A stretch of 64,000 nucleotides of DNA, taken from assembly GCA_913774355.1 (NCBI GenBank), contig CAJYGB010000006.1, positions 124,001-188,000 of the forward strand, in the 5' to 3' direction. The first letter of the stretch is position 1; the number at the start of each line of letters is the position of its first letter. Below, piece after piece: positions 1 to 10,092 of the stretch. Source of the DNA: an uncultured Chryseobacterium sp. GTDB taxonomy: Bacteria > Bacteroidota > Bacteroidia > Flavobacteriales > Weeksellaceae. Both the position numbers and the translations under genes were made by a program. The notes beneath the pieces are model-generated. The model made no database searches. It was not told the DNA's origin and saw only the letters and a program-made list of their open reading frames with translations.

Positions 1-2622
1 AAAGAAATTCAGTCCATCGAAGTTTTAAAAGACGCGTCTTCCACCAGCATCTACGGAGCCCGGGGAGCCAACGGGGTTGTACTGATCACCACAAAAGGAG
101 GCCGTAAAAGAGCAAAGACTTCCATTAATTACAACGGGTTTTTAGGCGTAAGAAGCATCCAGAACACCATTGATGTACTGGATCCGTATCAGTACGTTCT
201 TTACCAATATGAACTCTACAACAGGGGCGGAGTACAGACCGATATCGATCTGTTCAAAAACCGGTACGGCACCTATGCCGATCTGGAAAAATACAAAACC
301 ATCAAGAGAAGGGACTGGCAGGATGAAGTCTTCGGAAGGGAAGCGTTCAACTTCACACACAACCTTGCGGTAACCGGCGGTTCGGACAACTCCTCTTTCT
401 CGCTTTCCCTGAATAATGTACAGGAAGACGGCATCATGATCGGTTCCGGGTTCAAAAGGAATATGGCCAACTTCAAGTATGACTATGAGTTATCCAAGAA
501 AGTAAGCATGACCCTGAACGCCCGCTACAGCCGGCAGACCATTTTCGGCGCAGGGACTTCTTCTACTGGCTCGCAGAGCACCAACCGTCTGAGAAATGCC
601 GTGAGGTACCAGCCGTTTGAAGGCGGATCCACCGTGAATGTGGATGACTTCGATCCTTTGTTCGCCAACGAGACCAACCTGGTAAACCCGGTGTTATTGG
701 CCAATAATGAAATCAAGGAAAACGGCAGGAACGACCTTCTCCTTAATGGAACCCTGGAATACAGGATTACCAAAGACTTTACCTTCAGGAGCGTTATCGG
801 CTATGTTCAGCGGGACGAATTCGTCAACCAGTTCTCCGGCCCGATCACCAGTCTTGCCCGGCAGAACAACGACCAGCCGGTGGTTTTCCTCAGCAAAACG
901 CAATCCCGAAGAATTACCAACACCAACACGTTAAACTATAGAAAAACGTTCGGAAGCCATAAGCTGGATTTACTGGCAGGACAGGAAATCGTAAAAACCG
1001 ATGCCGAATCGCTGACGATGAACATCAAATGGTTCCCGAAATCCATCAGTGCCGAGGAAGCATTTGCCAACATCCAGGCAGCTTCCCCTCCTTCCGGACA
1101 GGTGCAGGATATTCCGCGTACGAATGTACTGCCCGACCGCCTGGCTTCATTTTTCGGAAGGGCCAACTATATCTTCCGGAACAAATATATCCTGACGGCT
1201 TCCATGAGGGCCGACGGTTCCAGTGTCTTCGGTCCCGGAAACCAATGGGGCTACTTTCCTGCCGCTTCCGTCGCCTGGAAGATCAATGAAGAAAATTTCC
1301 TGAAAGACAGCAGAACCATCAGCGAGCTGAAGCTGCGTGCCGGCTACGGAATGTCCGGAAACAACAGGATCGGGGCCTTTTTGTACAATACCTTTTTCAC
1401 GACTTCATCGGATTACGGCTATGCCTTCGGAAGCAATGTAACGCCGGGAGCCACAACCGGAAACATCATGTCCAATCCCGGCGTGAAATGGGAATCGTCG
1501 GCTTCGAAAAATGCAGGGCTTGATTTCGGTTTTTTTAAAGGAAGACTATACGGTACGCTTGATGTTTACCAGACCGATACCAAAGACCTTCTGCTTTTGG
1601 CTAAAATTCCGCAGACTTCGGGATACGAATACCAGTACCAGAACTCAGGAAGCACGACTAATAAAGGAATTGAATTTTCCGTAGGAGCTTCGGTGATCAA
1701 TAAGGAAAACTTCAAATGGAATATCGATGCCAATATCTCTTCCAATAAGAATATGATTAAAAGTTTAGGAAACAGCGCTTCGGCAAGTGCCAACTTTTAC
1801 TACTACCCTTCCGGCTGGCAGAACAACCTGAACGACTTCCTTGTACAAGTGGGCAAGCCTGTCGGAACCTACTGGGGATATGTAACTGCCGGAAGATATG
1901 AAATCAGTGATTTCAATTATAATCCGGCCACACAGGTCTACACCTTAAAGTCAGGAGTGCCGAGCTCTGCAGCAGCAGCCAACGGAGCAAAAGCCGTACA
2001 GCCCGGTGACCTCAAGCTTCAGGACCTTAACGGTGACGGCGTGATCGACAATAAGGACATGACGGATCTCGGGAATGCCCAGCCTAAATTTTACGGAGGG
2101 TTTAACCAAACATTTAGATACAAAAACTGGGATATGAGCCTGCTGTTCAATTTCTCCGTCGGCAACAAAGTGTATAATGCCAATAAGATCGAATATTCTA
2201 CCCAATACCTGTACCGCGACAACAATATGCTGGCTGAAGTAGCCGACCGGTGGAGATGGTTTGACGATTCCGGGAATAAAGTTAACGACCCGACGGCACT
2301 GGCTGCGCTGAACGCCAACACGACGATGTGGACACCGCCTGCCGGAGCCTACTTCCTGCATTCCTACGCCATCGAGGACGGATCTTTTTTAAGGTTGAAC
2401 AACCTGACGATCGGTTATTCCCTGAATAAGGATTTTGCCAAACAGCTGGGGCTTTCCAACTTCAGGCTGTATTTTACCATGAACAATGTATTTACCATTA
2501 CCGGATATTCGGGATACGACCCGGAAGCCAATACCAGAAGAAATCCTCTGACCCCGGGTGTGGATTATGCCGCTTATCCGCGAAGCAGATTCATTTTATC
2601 GGGTGTCGATATTACTTTTTAA
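1..2622 (+). CDS. SusC/RagA-family TonB-dependent outer membrane transporter, 5' end outside the window
   Basis: This is the outer membrane beta-barrel that imports oligosaccharides with its SusD partner, powered by TonB. The frame is open from base 1, so the signal peptide, carboxypeptidase-like domain and TonB box lie outside the window. The first 35 residues are the end of the plug domain with the classic SusC signature (SIEVLKDASSTSIYGARGAN). About 840 residues of barrel follow, and the protein ends in phenylalanine (GVDITF), as expected for an outer membrane barrel. susD follows after 10 nt, and the whole downstream cluster is pectin-degrading, so pectin or rhamnogalacturonan oligosaccharides are the likely cargo (inference). 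Family assignment is firm; substrate is by context. Confidence 0.96.
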   Translation, partial: KEIQSIEVLKDASSTSIYGARGANGVVLITTKGGRKRAKTSINYNGFLGVRSIQNTIDVLDPYQYVLYQYELYNRGGVQTDIDLFKNRYGTYADLEKYKTIKRRDWQDEVFGREAFNFTHNLAVTGGSDNSSFSLSLNNVQEDGIMIGSGFKRNMANFKYDYELSKKVSMTLNARYSRQTIFGAGTSSTGSQSTNRLRNAVRYQPFEGGSTVNVDDFDPLFANETNLVNPVLLANNEIKENGRNDLLLNGTLEYRITKDFTFRSVIGYVQRDEFVNQFSGPITSLARQNNDQPVVFLSKTQSRRITNTNTLNYRKTFGSHKLDLLAGQEIVKTDAESLTMNIKWFPKSISAEEAFANIQAASPPSGQVQDIPRTNVLPDRLASFFGRANYIFRNKYILTASMRADGSSVFGPGNQWGYFPAASVAWKINEENFLKDSRTISELKLRAGYGMSGNNRIGAFLYNTFFTTSSDYGYAFGSNVTPGATTGNIMSNPGVKWESSASKNAGLDFGFFKGRLYGTLDVYQTDTKDLLLLAKIPQTSGYEYQYQNSGSTTNKGIEFSVGASVINKENFKWNIDANISSNKNMIKSLGNSASASANFYYYPSGWQNNLNDFLVQVGKPVGTYWGYVTAGRYEISDFNYNPATQVYTLKSGVPSSAAAANGAKAVQPGDLKLQDLNGDGVIDNKDMTDLGNAQPKFYGGFNQTFRYKNWDMSLLFNFSVGNKVYNANKIEYSTQYLYRDNNMLAEVADRWRWFDDSGNKVNDPTALAALNANTTMWTPPAGAYFLHSYAIEDGSFLRLNNLTIGYSLNKDFAKQLGLSNFRLYFTMNNVFTITGYSGYDPEANTRRNPLTPGVDYAAYPRSRFILSGVDITF

Positions 2623-2632
2623 ACCTAATCCT

Positions 2633-4456
2633 ATGAAAAAAAATAAATTTTTAGCCATTCTTTTTTCAGTTTCAGGACTGCTTTCCGTAAGTTCCTGCGG
2701 CGATTACCTGGATGTAGAAAGCTTATCCAATACTTCGGAAGCGCAGCAGTTCGACTCTGCCTCCGACACCTTCTCCGCTTTAGTGGGAGTTTACAATGCG
2801 ACAATGGGTGACAATACCTACGGACAGCGGATGAACCTCATCCTTTCCCAGTCGGGAGACGACCTGAGGACTTCGGGAGATTACAATGCCAACGACCGGA
2901 GAGGAGTCAGCTGCTTCGGGGCCATCCCAACCAATACTGAATTATTGCGCCCTTTCCTGGATACCTACGCCGGAATCGAAAGAGCCAATCTCGTGATTAA
3001 GAACATTCCGATCTCGCCGGTTTACAAGACGGGTTCGGATGCCGACAAAAAATTAATGGACCGGTATCTCGGAGAAGCGCTGACGTTGAGAGCACACTTC
3101 TACCATGATCTGATCAAAAACTGGGGCGACGTACCCTTCCAGGATGTTCCGTCTTCGGATCTTCCGAGTGTGTACCTTTCTAAAACGGACCGTGATGTGA
3201 TTTACGATAAAATCCTGGACGATCTGCTGAAAGCGGAAAGCCTCGTGCCGTGGAGATCCGAAGGAAGCACAACGTCCCAGAGAATTTCCAAAGCTGCCGT
3301 GAAAGGCCTTCGGGCCAGAATTGCACTGGCAAGAGGCGGATATTCATTGAGAAGAAGCCCGCAGATGATGATGCAGGGTTCCAACCCGCAGAAATATTAT
3401 CAGATTGCTTACGAAGAATGTAAAGACATCATCAATTCCGGGCAGCACCAGCTGAACCCGAGCTACGAAGGTTTGTTCAGATCCCTGCATACGAATACAC
3501 CGGATGCCACCAATGAAATTATCTACTCGATCGGTGCATTTGGAGGAAACTCGAGAACCGACAGTAAAATCGGTTACTACAACGGGCTGAGACATGATGA
3601 TACCGACTGGAAATCTTCCGGCGGGATCAGTGCCATCCCGGTATACTTCTATGAATTTACCAAATATGACCTGAGAAGAGACATCAACATTGCCATCTTC
3701 AGGGTGAATACTTCAAAACAGGAAGAGCTTCAGACGTCCATCAACTGGAACGACGGAAAGTTCAGGAAATCATGGACTTCCATTACAGGAACTTCACAAA
3801 ATCTCGGGATCGACTGGCCTTTGCTGAGGTATTCCGACATTTTGCTGATGTTTGCCGAGGCAGACAACGAAATCCATAACGGACCTTCACAGGAAGCCAT
3901 CAATGCCGTAATGGCCGTACGACAGAGAGCCTATGCCGGAAACCTGGGACAGGTGGGAACCATCCCGACCGACAAGCCCGGATTCTTTAATTATATCGTA
4001 AAAGAAAGACAGCTGGAATTTGGTGGTGAAGGACTCAGGAAATACGATCTCATCCGATGGAACCTTCTGGAAACGAAGATCAACGAGACGAGGACAAAGC
4101 TCACTCAGTTTATGAACGGTACCGGTGCCTATGCCAATGTCCCGGAATACATTTTCTATAAAAAAGTAGCGTACAATAAAGATAAAACCGCCCAGCAGAA
4201 CGTTTCTGACATTGATTTTTATACGGCCACCGGAACCGCAAAAGCGGATATATTCTACAGCCCTAACCAGAGCGTAGCCACGCCTTCAGGTTATACGAAA
4301 GTCAACTGGAGGTTAGCCATGACGCAGCCTTACATCAGCGGCGATCCGGTAAAGAGCTATGCCTACTATTTCCAGGCCAACCGAAAGGAACTCCTGCCGA
4401 TCGCACTGGATGTCATCAACTCCAATTATAATTTAACCCAGGACTACGGATACTAG
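2633..4456 (+). CDS. SusD/RagB-family surface glycan-binding lipoprotein
   Basis: This is the surface lipoprotein that caps the SusC barrel and captures oligosaccharides. The start at 2633 (MKKNKFLAI) is chosen because it gives a lipoprotein signal peptide with lipobox LSVSSC at about residues 17-22; an upstream in-frame ATG at 2558 lies inside susC. The protein is 607 aa. The SusD helical signature is visible near residue 150 (LRAHFYHDLIKNWGDVP), and the C-terminal family motif (RQLEFGGEGLRKYDLIRW) near residue 450. It forms an operon with the upstream SusC and precedes the first pectinesterase. Binding of pectin fragments is inferred from context. Confidence 0.96.
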   Translation: MKKNKFLAILFSVSGLLSVSSCGDYLDVESLSNTSEAQQFDSASDTFSALVGVYNATMGDNTYGQRMNLILSQSGDDLRTSGDYNANDRRGVSCFGAIPTNTELLRPFLDTYAGIERANLVIKNIPISPVYKTGSDADKKLMDRYLGEALTLRAHFYHDLIKNWGDVPFQDVPSSDLPSVYLSKTDRDVIYDKILDDLLKAESLVPWRSEGSTTSQRISKAAVKGLRARIALARGGYSLRRSPQMMMQGSNPQKYYQIAYEECKDIINSGQHQLNPSYEGLFRSLHTNTPDATNEIIYSIGAFGGNSRTDSKIGYYNGLRHDDTDWKSSGGISAIPVYFYEFTKYDLRRDINIAIFRVNTSKQEELQTSINWNDGKFRKSWTSITGTSQNLGIDWPLLRYSDILLMFAEADNEIHNGPSQEAINAVMAVRQRAYAGNLGQVGTIPTDKPGFFNYIVKERQLEFGGEGLRKYDLIRWNLLETKINETRTKLTQFMNGTGAYANVPEYIFYKKVAYNKDKTAQQNVSDIDFYTATGTAKADIFYSPNQSVATPSGYTKVNWRLAMTQPYISGDPVKSYAYYFQANRKELLPIALDVINSNYNLTQDYGY

Positions 4457-4478
4457 ATCCACTTCACATTCATATAAG

Positions 4479-4515
4479 AAATACAGGCTTCCTTCCAAAA
4501 GAGAAGTCTGTATTT
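4479..4515 (+). terminator. hairpin downstream of susD
   Basis: AAATACAGGCTTC pairs with GAAGTCTGTATTT across an 11-nt loop, with one G-T pair. The run after the stem is A/T rich but not a pure T-tract. It could end or attenuate susCD transcription before the enzyme genes, a common arrangement where the transporter genes are expressed more strongly. Confidence 0.5.
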
Positions 4516-4533
4516 TAACTAAAAAATTTTTCA

Positions 4534-5556
4534 ATGCCAGTTTCCGTTTTTCTTAAAAATGCAACTTTTTTTTCAATGCTTTCGATGGTATGGCTCAGCC
4601 TGCTTTCTTTTCAAACCAACGACAGAACGCTCGTGGTTTCAAAAGACGGAAAAGGCAATTTCACAACCGTACAGGAAGCCATTGATGCCGTGGGAACCCA
4701 TAAGGATATAAGAACGAAGATTTTGATCAGGGCAGGAACATACAAAGAAAAGATCACGGTACCTTCTGAGAAAGGCCCTATTTTACTGCAGGGGGAAAAC
4801 CCGGAAACAACGATTATGACCTATGACGATTTTGCGTCAAAAAAGGATATGAACGGAAAAGAGATCGGGACCACCAATTCCGCTACCGTTTTTGTTTATT
4901 CCAAAAATTTCACAGCGAAGAATATTTCCTTTGAAAACAGTTCAGGGTGTGTCGGGCAGGCCGTTGCCGTACTCACGTCGGGAGACCGGATGAGTTTTGA
5001 AAACTGCCGGTTTATTGGAAACCAGGACACCCTTTACCTCAAAGGCGTCCAGGATTCACCGGACAAAATCCGGCCATCCAGGAATTATTTTAAAAACTGC
5101 TACATCGAAGGCACCACCGATTATATTTTCGGAGCCGCAACCGCCGTTTTCGAGAACTGCACTATTTATTCAAAAGAGACGGCCAGCTACATAACCGCTG
5201 CTTCCACTCCACAGGAAAACGGGTTCGGTTTTGTGTTTATTGATTCTAAAATCATAGGGAATGCCAAGGAAGGTTCCGTTTATCTGGGCAGGCCCTGGCG
5301 GCCATTTGCAAAGACGGTTTTTATCGATTGTGAAATGAGCGCAACCATAAAACCGGAAGGCTGGCACAACTGGAGCAAGCCGGAAGCTGAAAAGACCACT
5401 TTCTACGCCGAGCTGAATTCAAAAGGTCCTGGAGCAGACGTTTTAAAACGGATTTCCTGGTCACACCAGCTGAACAGATCGGACCGGAAAAAATATACCG
5501 CAGAAAATGTCCTGAAAGGAGGAGACCATTGGAATTTTAAACAACAGTTGAAATGA
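4534..5556 (+). CDS. pectin methylesterase, CE8 (pectinesterase), copy 1
   Basis: The enzyme removes methyl esters from homogalacturonan, releasing methanol and making the backbone accessible to pectate lyases and polygalacturonases. The 340-aa protein begins with a hydrophobic signal segment (residues 1-27) and then the right-handed beta-helix. Family motifs are present: GTYKEKI near residue 70, QDTLY with the catalytic Asp near residue 167, TTDYIFGAATAVFENC with the second catalytic Asp near 195, and YLGRPWRPFAKTVFID with the conserved Arg near 255. A second CE8 copy lies at 13721. Location is probably periplasmic or surface. Confidence 0.94.
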   Translation: MPVSVFLKNATFFSMLSMVWLSLLSFQTNDRTLVVSKDGKGNFTTVQEAIDAVGTHKDIRTKILIRAGTYKEKITVPSEKGPILLQGENPETTIMTYDDFASKKDMNGKEIGTTNSATVFVYSKNFTAKNISFENSSGCVGQAVAVLTSGDRMSFENCRFIGNQDTLYLKGVQDSPDKIRPSRNYFKNCYIEGTTDYIFGAATAVFENCTIYSKETASYITAASTPQENGFGFVFIDSKIIGNAKEGSVYLGRPWRPFAKTVFIDCEMSATIKPEGWHNWSKPEAEKTTFYAELNSKGPGADVLKRISWSHQLNRSDRKKYTAENVLKGGDHWNFKQQLK

Positions 5557-5930
5557 GATTTATTTGACCACAAAAAGGTAAAAAAGCTTTTTGACACATC
5601 AGTCACATGAGATTTTAGTTTATCATATTGCGCATATTTCAGATCACATAAGGTTAAAAATCAAAGATTTTTATTGATGATTTAGCATAAAAGTTTGTAA
5701 AAATTTTAAGTACATGATTAAAGATTATCTGAATTCTGAAAAGCAGATTATTTAAGCTTTCGGAAATTTAAAACCTCGTCATCTGTGAAAATCCGTGTAG
5801 ATCTGTGATTGTATGAAATATAAATTTTAGCCCAAAAACTTTTTAACCCCAAAAACCCTTACATATTAATCTGTAAAAAATAACCAATCGGAAACCGGTC
5901 ACCATGAAAACTTTTTAAATAAATGATCCC
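5557..5930. other. AT-rich intergenic region
   Basis: 374 nt separate the first pectinesterase from DUF4861. I see no gene. It is AT rich and contains short repeat-like stretches (AAAAATCAAAGATTTTTATT near 5656) that recur near 18335. A promoter for the downstream enzyme genes is plausible, but I find no clear TTTG/TAnnTTTG pair. Confidence 0.5.
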
Positions 5931-6941
5931 ATGAAAAATAATATGAAGCGGAATGTATTTAAAACCATCTGTGGCGGGGTTTTGCTAAGTGCAACTCTGG
6001 TAAACGCTCAGAACTCAGTCATCCAAAATATTAAAAAAAATCCGAAGGCTCCGTTTTCCTATGCCGAACTTTCGGTAAAGGAAGGCGGAAAATGGGAAGG
6101 CGACAAATACGTCGGCGGAATGTTTAAGAATGTTCAGGAGCTTACCCTTCCGGAATCCCACACCGATCATTCCACCTACATCCGCTACGAAGGAATCGGA
6201 CTGGAAAACAACAGGATCGGTTACCGACTGTACCTCGACTGGAGAAACGCAACCGATATCTTCGGGAAAAAAGTAAGTACCCTGGTTTTGCCTGAAGTCG
6301 GACAGGACGGCTTTGAGTCGTATCATCACGATGCACCCTGGGGACAGGACATCCTGAAATCGGGCCGCACCATCGGCATCGGTTCGTACGGAAGGTATGA
6401 TGAACAGAACGATTATGTAGAAACTTTCAAAACCGTAAAAAGCACAACGGCCAAAGTAACCAACGAAAAGGGACTTTCCTACGCAACCATTCATTATAAA
6501 GGCTGGAAAACCTGGGGCGACGCCATCGATCTGGATTCTAAACTGACGATCTTCAACAGGGACCGTTTCGTAAGGGTGGATTTAAACCTCAGCAATTCCA
6601 TATCTGGATTGTGTACCGGAATCGTGGCCATTAAAAACATTCCGGCCAGACAGGGCATCAGTAAAAATAAAAAATGGGCGTATCTTGCCACGTACGGCAA
6701 CCAGACCGAAACCAAGAAAGACGACAACCTCGGCATGGCGGTGTTCTACCCTGTTGATATCTTTGCTCAATATGTAAAGACCAAATCCACCCACACCATT
6801 GTTTTCAAGAAAACGAAAAGGGCAGCCTACTATTTTCTGGCCGCCTGGTCGCTGGAACCCAACGGACTGACTACGGAAGAAGCTTTTTACCGGGAACTCG
6901 ACCAAAAACTGGAAACTTTGGACAACAACAATTCACTTTAA
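5931..6941 (+). CDS. DUF4861 family secreted protein, copy 1
   Basis: 336 aa with a signal peptide (residues 1-26, ending VNAQ). The rest is the DUF4861 family, which I recognise from ENNRIGYRLYLDWRNATDIFGKK and the conserved DGFESYHHDAPWGQDILKSG region near residues 125-145. DUF4861 proteins recur in pectin and other polyuronate loci of Bacteroidota. Their reaction is not established to my knowledge, and a role in handling unsaturated or substituted uronides is only inference. GH105 follows 11 nt downstream, so the two are co-transcribed. A distant paralogue is at 19454-20632. Confidence 0.88.
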   Translation: MKNNMKRNVFKTICGGVLLSATLVNAQNSVIQNIKKNPKAPFSYAELSVKEGGKWEGDKYVGGMFKNVQELTLPESHTDHSTYIRYEGIGLENNRIGYRLYLDWRNATDIFGKKVSTLVLPEVGQDGFESYHHDAPWGQDILKSGRTIGIGSYGRYDEQNDYVETFKTVKSTTAKVTNEKGLSYATIHYKGWKTWGDAIDLDSKLTIFNRDRFVRVDLNLSNSISGLCTGIVAIKNIPARQGISKNKKWAYLATYGNQTETKKDDNLGMAVFYPVDIFAQYVKTKSTHTIVFKKTKRAAYYFLAAWSLEPNGLTTEEAFYRELDQKLETLDNNNSL

Positions 6942-6952
6942 AATCAGGCAAT

Positions 6953-8212
6953 ATGAATTTCATCAGTCACCCCATCAAATTACTCGCGTTTGCGGCTTTA
7001 GGCTCGGGAATCTTCCTGTCCTGTGCCCAATCGAAAAAGGCGGTGCAGGCAAACGCAGAAACTTCCGTCCGGCCATCCGGTAAAGTGGTTCCGGTTAACC
7101 TGAAATGGTCCGAAAGAATGATGCTTTCCGAGATGCACCGTTTCCCGGAAGCCTGGATGCTCGATTTCAGCAAAAGCCCGAAATGGACCTACCCTACCGC
7201 CATTGTCCTCGACGGTGCCGAACTTTTATACGCTAAAACAGGCAAAAAAGAATATTATCAGTACATCAGCGATTTTGGTGACAAACTGGTGATGGAAGAC
7301 GGAACCATCCTGACCTACGAGCTTGAAAAATACAACATCGACCTTCTCAACAGCGGAAACGTCCTCCTCTACCTTTACGAAAAAGAGAAAAAGGAAAAAT
7401 ACCTGAAAGCCCTGCAGACGCTCCGACGGCAGATCAACGGACAGCCGAGGACCCAAGAAGGTTCTTTCTGGCACAAAAAAATATATCCGAATCAGGTCTG
7501 GCTGGACGGGCTTTATATGGGAATGCCTTTCTATGCCCATTATACCTGTGATTTCAGCAAAGGTGCCGAGGCTACAAAAGCTTATGACGACATCGTTTTC
7601 CAGTTCGATTCGGTACAGAAGAATTTACGGGATAAAAAAACGGGCCTTCTCTATCACGCCTGGGACGAAAGCAGGAACGAAGCATGGGCGGATAAGCAGA
7701 CCGGGCTTTCCCCGAATTTCTGGGGAAGATCCATGGGCTGGTACGGCATGGCCATGGTGGATGTGCTCGATTACCTGCCGAAGAACCATCCGGGCAGGGC
7801 AAGACTGATTACCTATCTGCGGGATTATGCGGATGCGGTCATTAAAGTTCAGGATAAAGACAACGGACTTTGGTACCAGATACTGGACAAACCGCTGGAA
7901 AAAGGAAATTACACCGAAGCAACAGCCTCGGCGATGTTTGTGTACACCATGATCAAATCCGTGAACAAAGGTTATCTGCCGAAATCTTATAAAGCCTACG
8001 CCCAAAAAGGCTATGATGGAATTATTAAAAACCTGATTACAGTAGATCCCGACGGCGTCGTGAATTTAAATAAATGCTGTGCCGTTGCCGGACTGGGCGG
8101 AAAGCCCTACCGCGACGGTTCCTACGAATATTATGTGAATGAAGAAATCCGCTCCAACGATGCCAAAGGAACAGGGCCGTTCATCCTGGCCAGCCTGGAG
8201 TTTGAGAAATAA
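6953..8212 (+). CDS. GH105 unsaturated rhamnogalacturonyl/galacturonyl hydrolase
   Basis: A YteR/YesR-like alpha6/alpha6-barrel enzyme that hydrolyses the unsaturated uronate left at the non-reducing end by pectate or rhamnogalacturonan lyases. It is 419 aa with a lipoprotein signal (FLSCAQS, Cys near residue 24), so probably membrane anchored. Recognisable blocks are WTYPTAIVLDGAELLY near residue 83, QVWLDGLYMGMPFYAHY near 181 (its Asp is the expected catalytic acid), FWGRSMGWYGMAMVDVL near 258 and TEATASAMFVY near 323. It sits between DUF4861 and GH43 in the same operon-like run. Confidence 0.93.
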   Translation: MNFISHPIKLLAFAALGSGIFLSCAQSKKAVQANAETSVRPSGKVVPVNLKWSERMMLSEMHRFPEAWMLDFSKSPKWTYPTAIVLDGAELLYAKTGKKEYYQYISDFGDKLVMEDGTILTYELEKYNIDLLNSGNVLLYLYEKEKKEKYLKALQTLRRQINGQPRTQEGSFWHKKIYPNQVWLDGLYMGMPFYAHYTCDFSKGAEATKAYDDIVFQFDSVQKNLRDKKTGLLYHAWDESRNEAWADKQTGLSPNFWGRSMGWYGMAMVDVLDYLPKNHPGRARLITYLRDYADAVIKVQDKDNGLWYQILDKPLEKGNYTEATASAMFVYTMIKSVNKGYLPKSYKAYAQKGYDGIIKNLITVDPDGVVNLNKCCAVAGLGGKPYRDGSYEYYVNEEIRSNDAKGTGPFILASLEFEK

Positions 8213-8361
8213 TTCATTTTAATCAGATATGAAGATAAAGATGGATATTGTATCAATAGAAATGGGCAGTTCCATCCTGAGCCAATCGAAGGAAGCCCAT
8301 TCAACTTGTGACATGCAATGACCGGATTTAACCAAAAACCTATTATGAAATGTCCGGATTT

Positions 8362-10002
8362 ATGAAGAAAAACATTTTACACATAATAACCATTATTCTC
8401 GTCTCAGCCGCTTCGGTATACCTAAACGCACAGGAAAAACCGTATGTTTCCGAAGTCTGGACAGCCGACCAGGGAAAAACCTACAAAAACCCTGTCCTCT
8501 ATGCCGATTACTCCGATCCGGATGCAATCCGCGTAGGGGAAGATTATTACATGACCGCCTCCAGCTTCAATGAAGCGCCGGGGCTTCCGATCCTCCATTC
8601 CAAAGATATGGTAAACTGGAAGCTGGTGAATTATGCGGTTATTGATGTTTTACCGGCTGATTATTTTTCCGTTCCGAAACGGGGTGACGGCATCTGGGCA
8701 CCCAGTATCCGTTTCCACAAAGGCGAATTTTATATCTATTGGGGCGACCCCGATTTCGGAATTTATATGGCGAAAACCAAAGATCCGCTTGGTGAATGGG
8801 AAAAACCGGTGCTTGTGATGGAAGGCAAAGGACTGATCGACGCCTGCCCGTTCTGGGACGAAGACGGCAATGCCTATCTGGTGCACGGCTGGGCCGGGAG
8901 CCGCGCCGGCGTGAAAAGCCTGCTGACCCTCAACCGGATGAATGCCGAAGGGACAAAGGTGCTCGATAAAGGAACCCATGTCTTTGACGGTCATGATGCA
9001 CATCCGACGGTAGAAGGCCCGAAAATGTACAAGAGAAACGGCTATTATTATATTTTTGCTCCGGCCGGCGGCGTGGCCACGGGATGGCAGCTGGCACTCC
9101 GGTCGAAAAACATTTACGGATCTTATGAAGAAAAGATTGTCCTGGAACAGGGTTCAACGAAGATCAACGGACCGCATCAGGGCGCGTGGGTCGATACACC
9201 TTCGGGGGAAAACTGGTTCTATCATTTCCAGGATGTGGATGCCGGTGGAAGGGTGGTTCACCTGCAGCCGATGAAATGGGAAAAAGACTGGCCGGTGATA
9301 GGTACCGACAACAACAAAAACGGAGTCGGCGAACCGGTTCTCACTTATAAAAAACCCGATGTCGGCAAAACCTATCCTACCGTTGCGCCGGCGGAGACCG
9401 ATGAATTCGATGGTGAAAAATTGGGCCTGCAATGGCAATGGAGCGCCAATGAAAATATCGTCTGGTCTTCCAGGCTTCCCGGACAGAAATTCTTACGGTT
9501 ATTTTCCATGAAAGTGCCTGAAGGCGAAAAGAATTTGTGGAATGTGCCGAACCTTTTAACCCAGAAATTCCCCGCTCCGGAATTTACAGCCACCACCAAA
9601 GTGAAGCTAATCCCGGAAGAGGCCCCGGAAGGAAAAACCGCCGGACTGCTGGTCATGGGACTGGATCATCAGTCCATTGTATTAACGAATAAATCTGACG
9701 GATTTTATCTCCAGGTGAGGAGAGCCGAAAAAGCGGATAGAGGCGGTGAAGAAAAAATCCTTTTTGAAACCCGGCTGAAAGGCAATGAAGCTTACCTGAA
9801 AGTACAGGTGAACGAACCGAACGGCAGATGCCGGTTCAGCTACAGCGAAAATGGAGAAGACTTTATAAAAGCCGGTGATGTTTTCCAGGCCAGGCCCGGA
9901 AAATGGATCGGAGCTAAAGTGGGCGTTTACAGCATCAGTGCGGCAAAGGCAACGCGCGGCGGCTATGCGGATTTCGACTGGTTCAGGATCACGAAAAAGT
10001 AA
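8362..10002 (+). CDS. GH43 glycosidase with C-terminal concanavalin-like domain
   Basis: An inverting arabinofuranosidase/xylosidase-type enzyme, probably trimming neutral side chains of pectin. The start at 8362 gives a signal peptide (MKKNILHI...YLNAQ); an alternative in-frame ATG is at 8350. The five-bladed propeller spans about residues 30-330. The catalytic triad positions are visible: Asp in YSDPDAIRVGEDYYM, Asp in GLIDACPFWDEDGNAYL, and the general acid Glu in TVEGPKMYKRNGYYY. The C-terminal ~200 residues form a beta-sandwich of the GH43_C2 type. Exact linkage specificity cannot be read from sequence. Confidence 0.92.
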   Translation: MKKNILHIITIILVSAASVYLNAQEKPYVSEVWTADQGKTYKNPVLYADYSDPDAIRVGEDYYMTASSFNEAPGLPILHSKDMVNWKLVNYAVIDVLPADYFSVPKRGDGIWAPSIRFHKGEFYIYWGDPDFGIYMAKTKDPLGEWEKPVLVMEGKGLIDACPFWDEDGNAYLVHGWAGSRAGVKSLLTLNRMNAEGTKVLDKGTHVFDGHDAHPTVEGPKMYKRNGYYYIFAPAGGVATGWQLALRSKNIYGSYEEKIVLEQGSTKINGPHQGAWVDTPSGENWFYHFQDVDAGGRVVHLQPMKWEKDWPVIGTDNNKNGVGEPVLTYKKPDVGKTYPTVAPAETDEFDGEKLGLQWQWSANENIVWSSRLPGQKFLRLFSMKVPEGEKNLWNVPNLLTQKFPAPEFTATTKVKLIPEEAPEGKTAGLLVMGLDHQSIVLTNKSDGFYLQVRRAEKADRGGEEKILFETRLKGNEAYLKVQVNEPNGRCRFSYSENGEDFIKAGDVFQARPGKWIGAKVGVYSISAAKATRGGYADFDWFRITKK

Positions 10003-10092
10003 TGATGGATTAAATATGAAACTAATGGCTATTAGCTTTAAAATAAAAATTTTAAATTTAAAAAATGGGTTATTAAACGATTTCCGGTACTT

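Noticed and set aside
1951..2361. 136-codon open frame antisense to susC
   Set aside because: Shadow of a real gene: the sense frame has clear SusC features, while the antisense translation has no domain, signal or ribosome-binding context. The same applies to long antisense frames at 6015-6494, 10126-10857, 17056-17760, 40523-41191 and 47705-48232.
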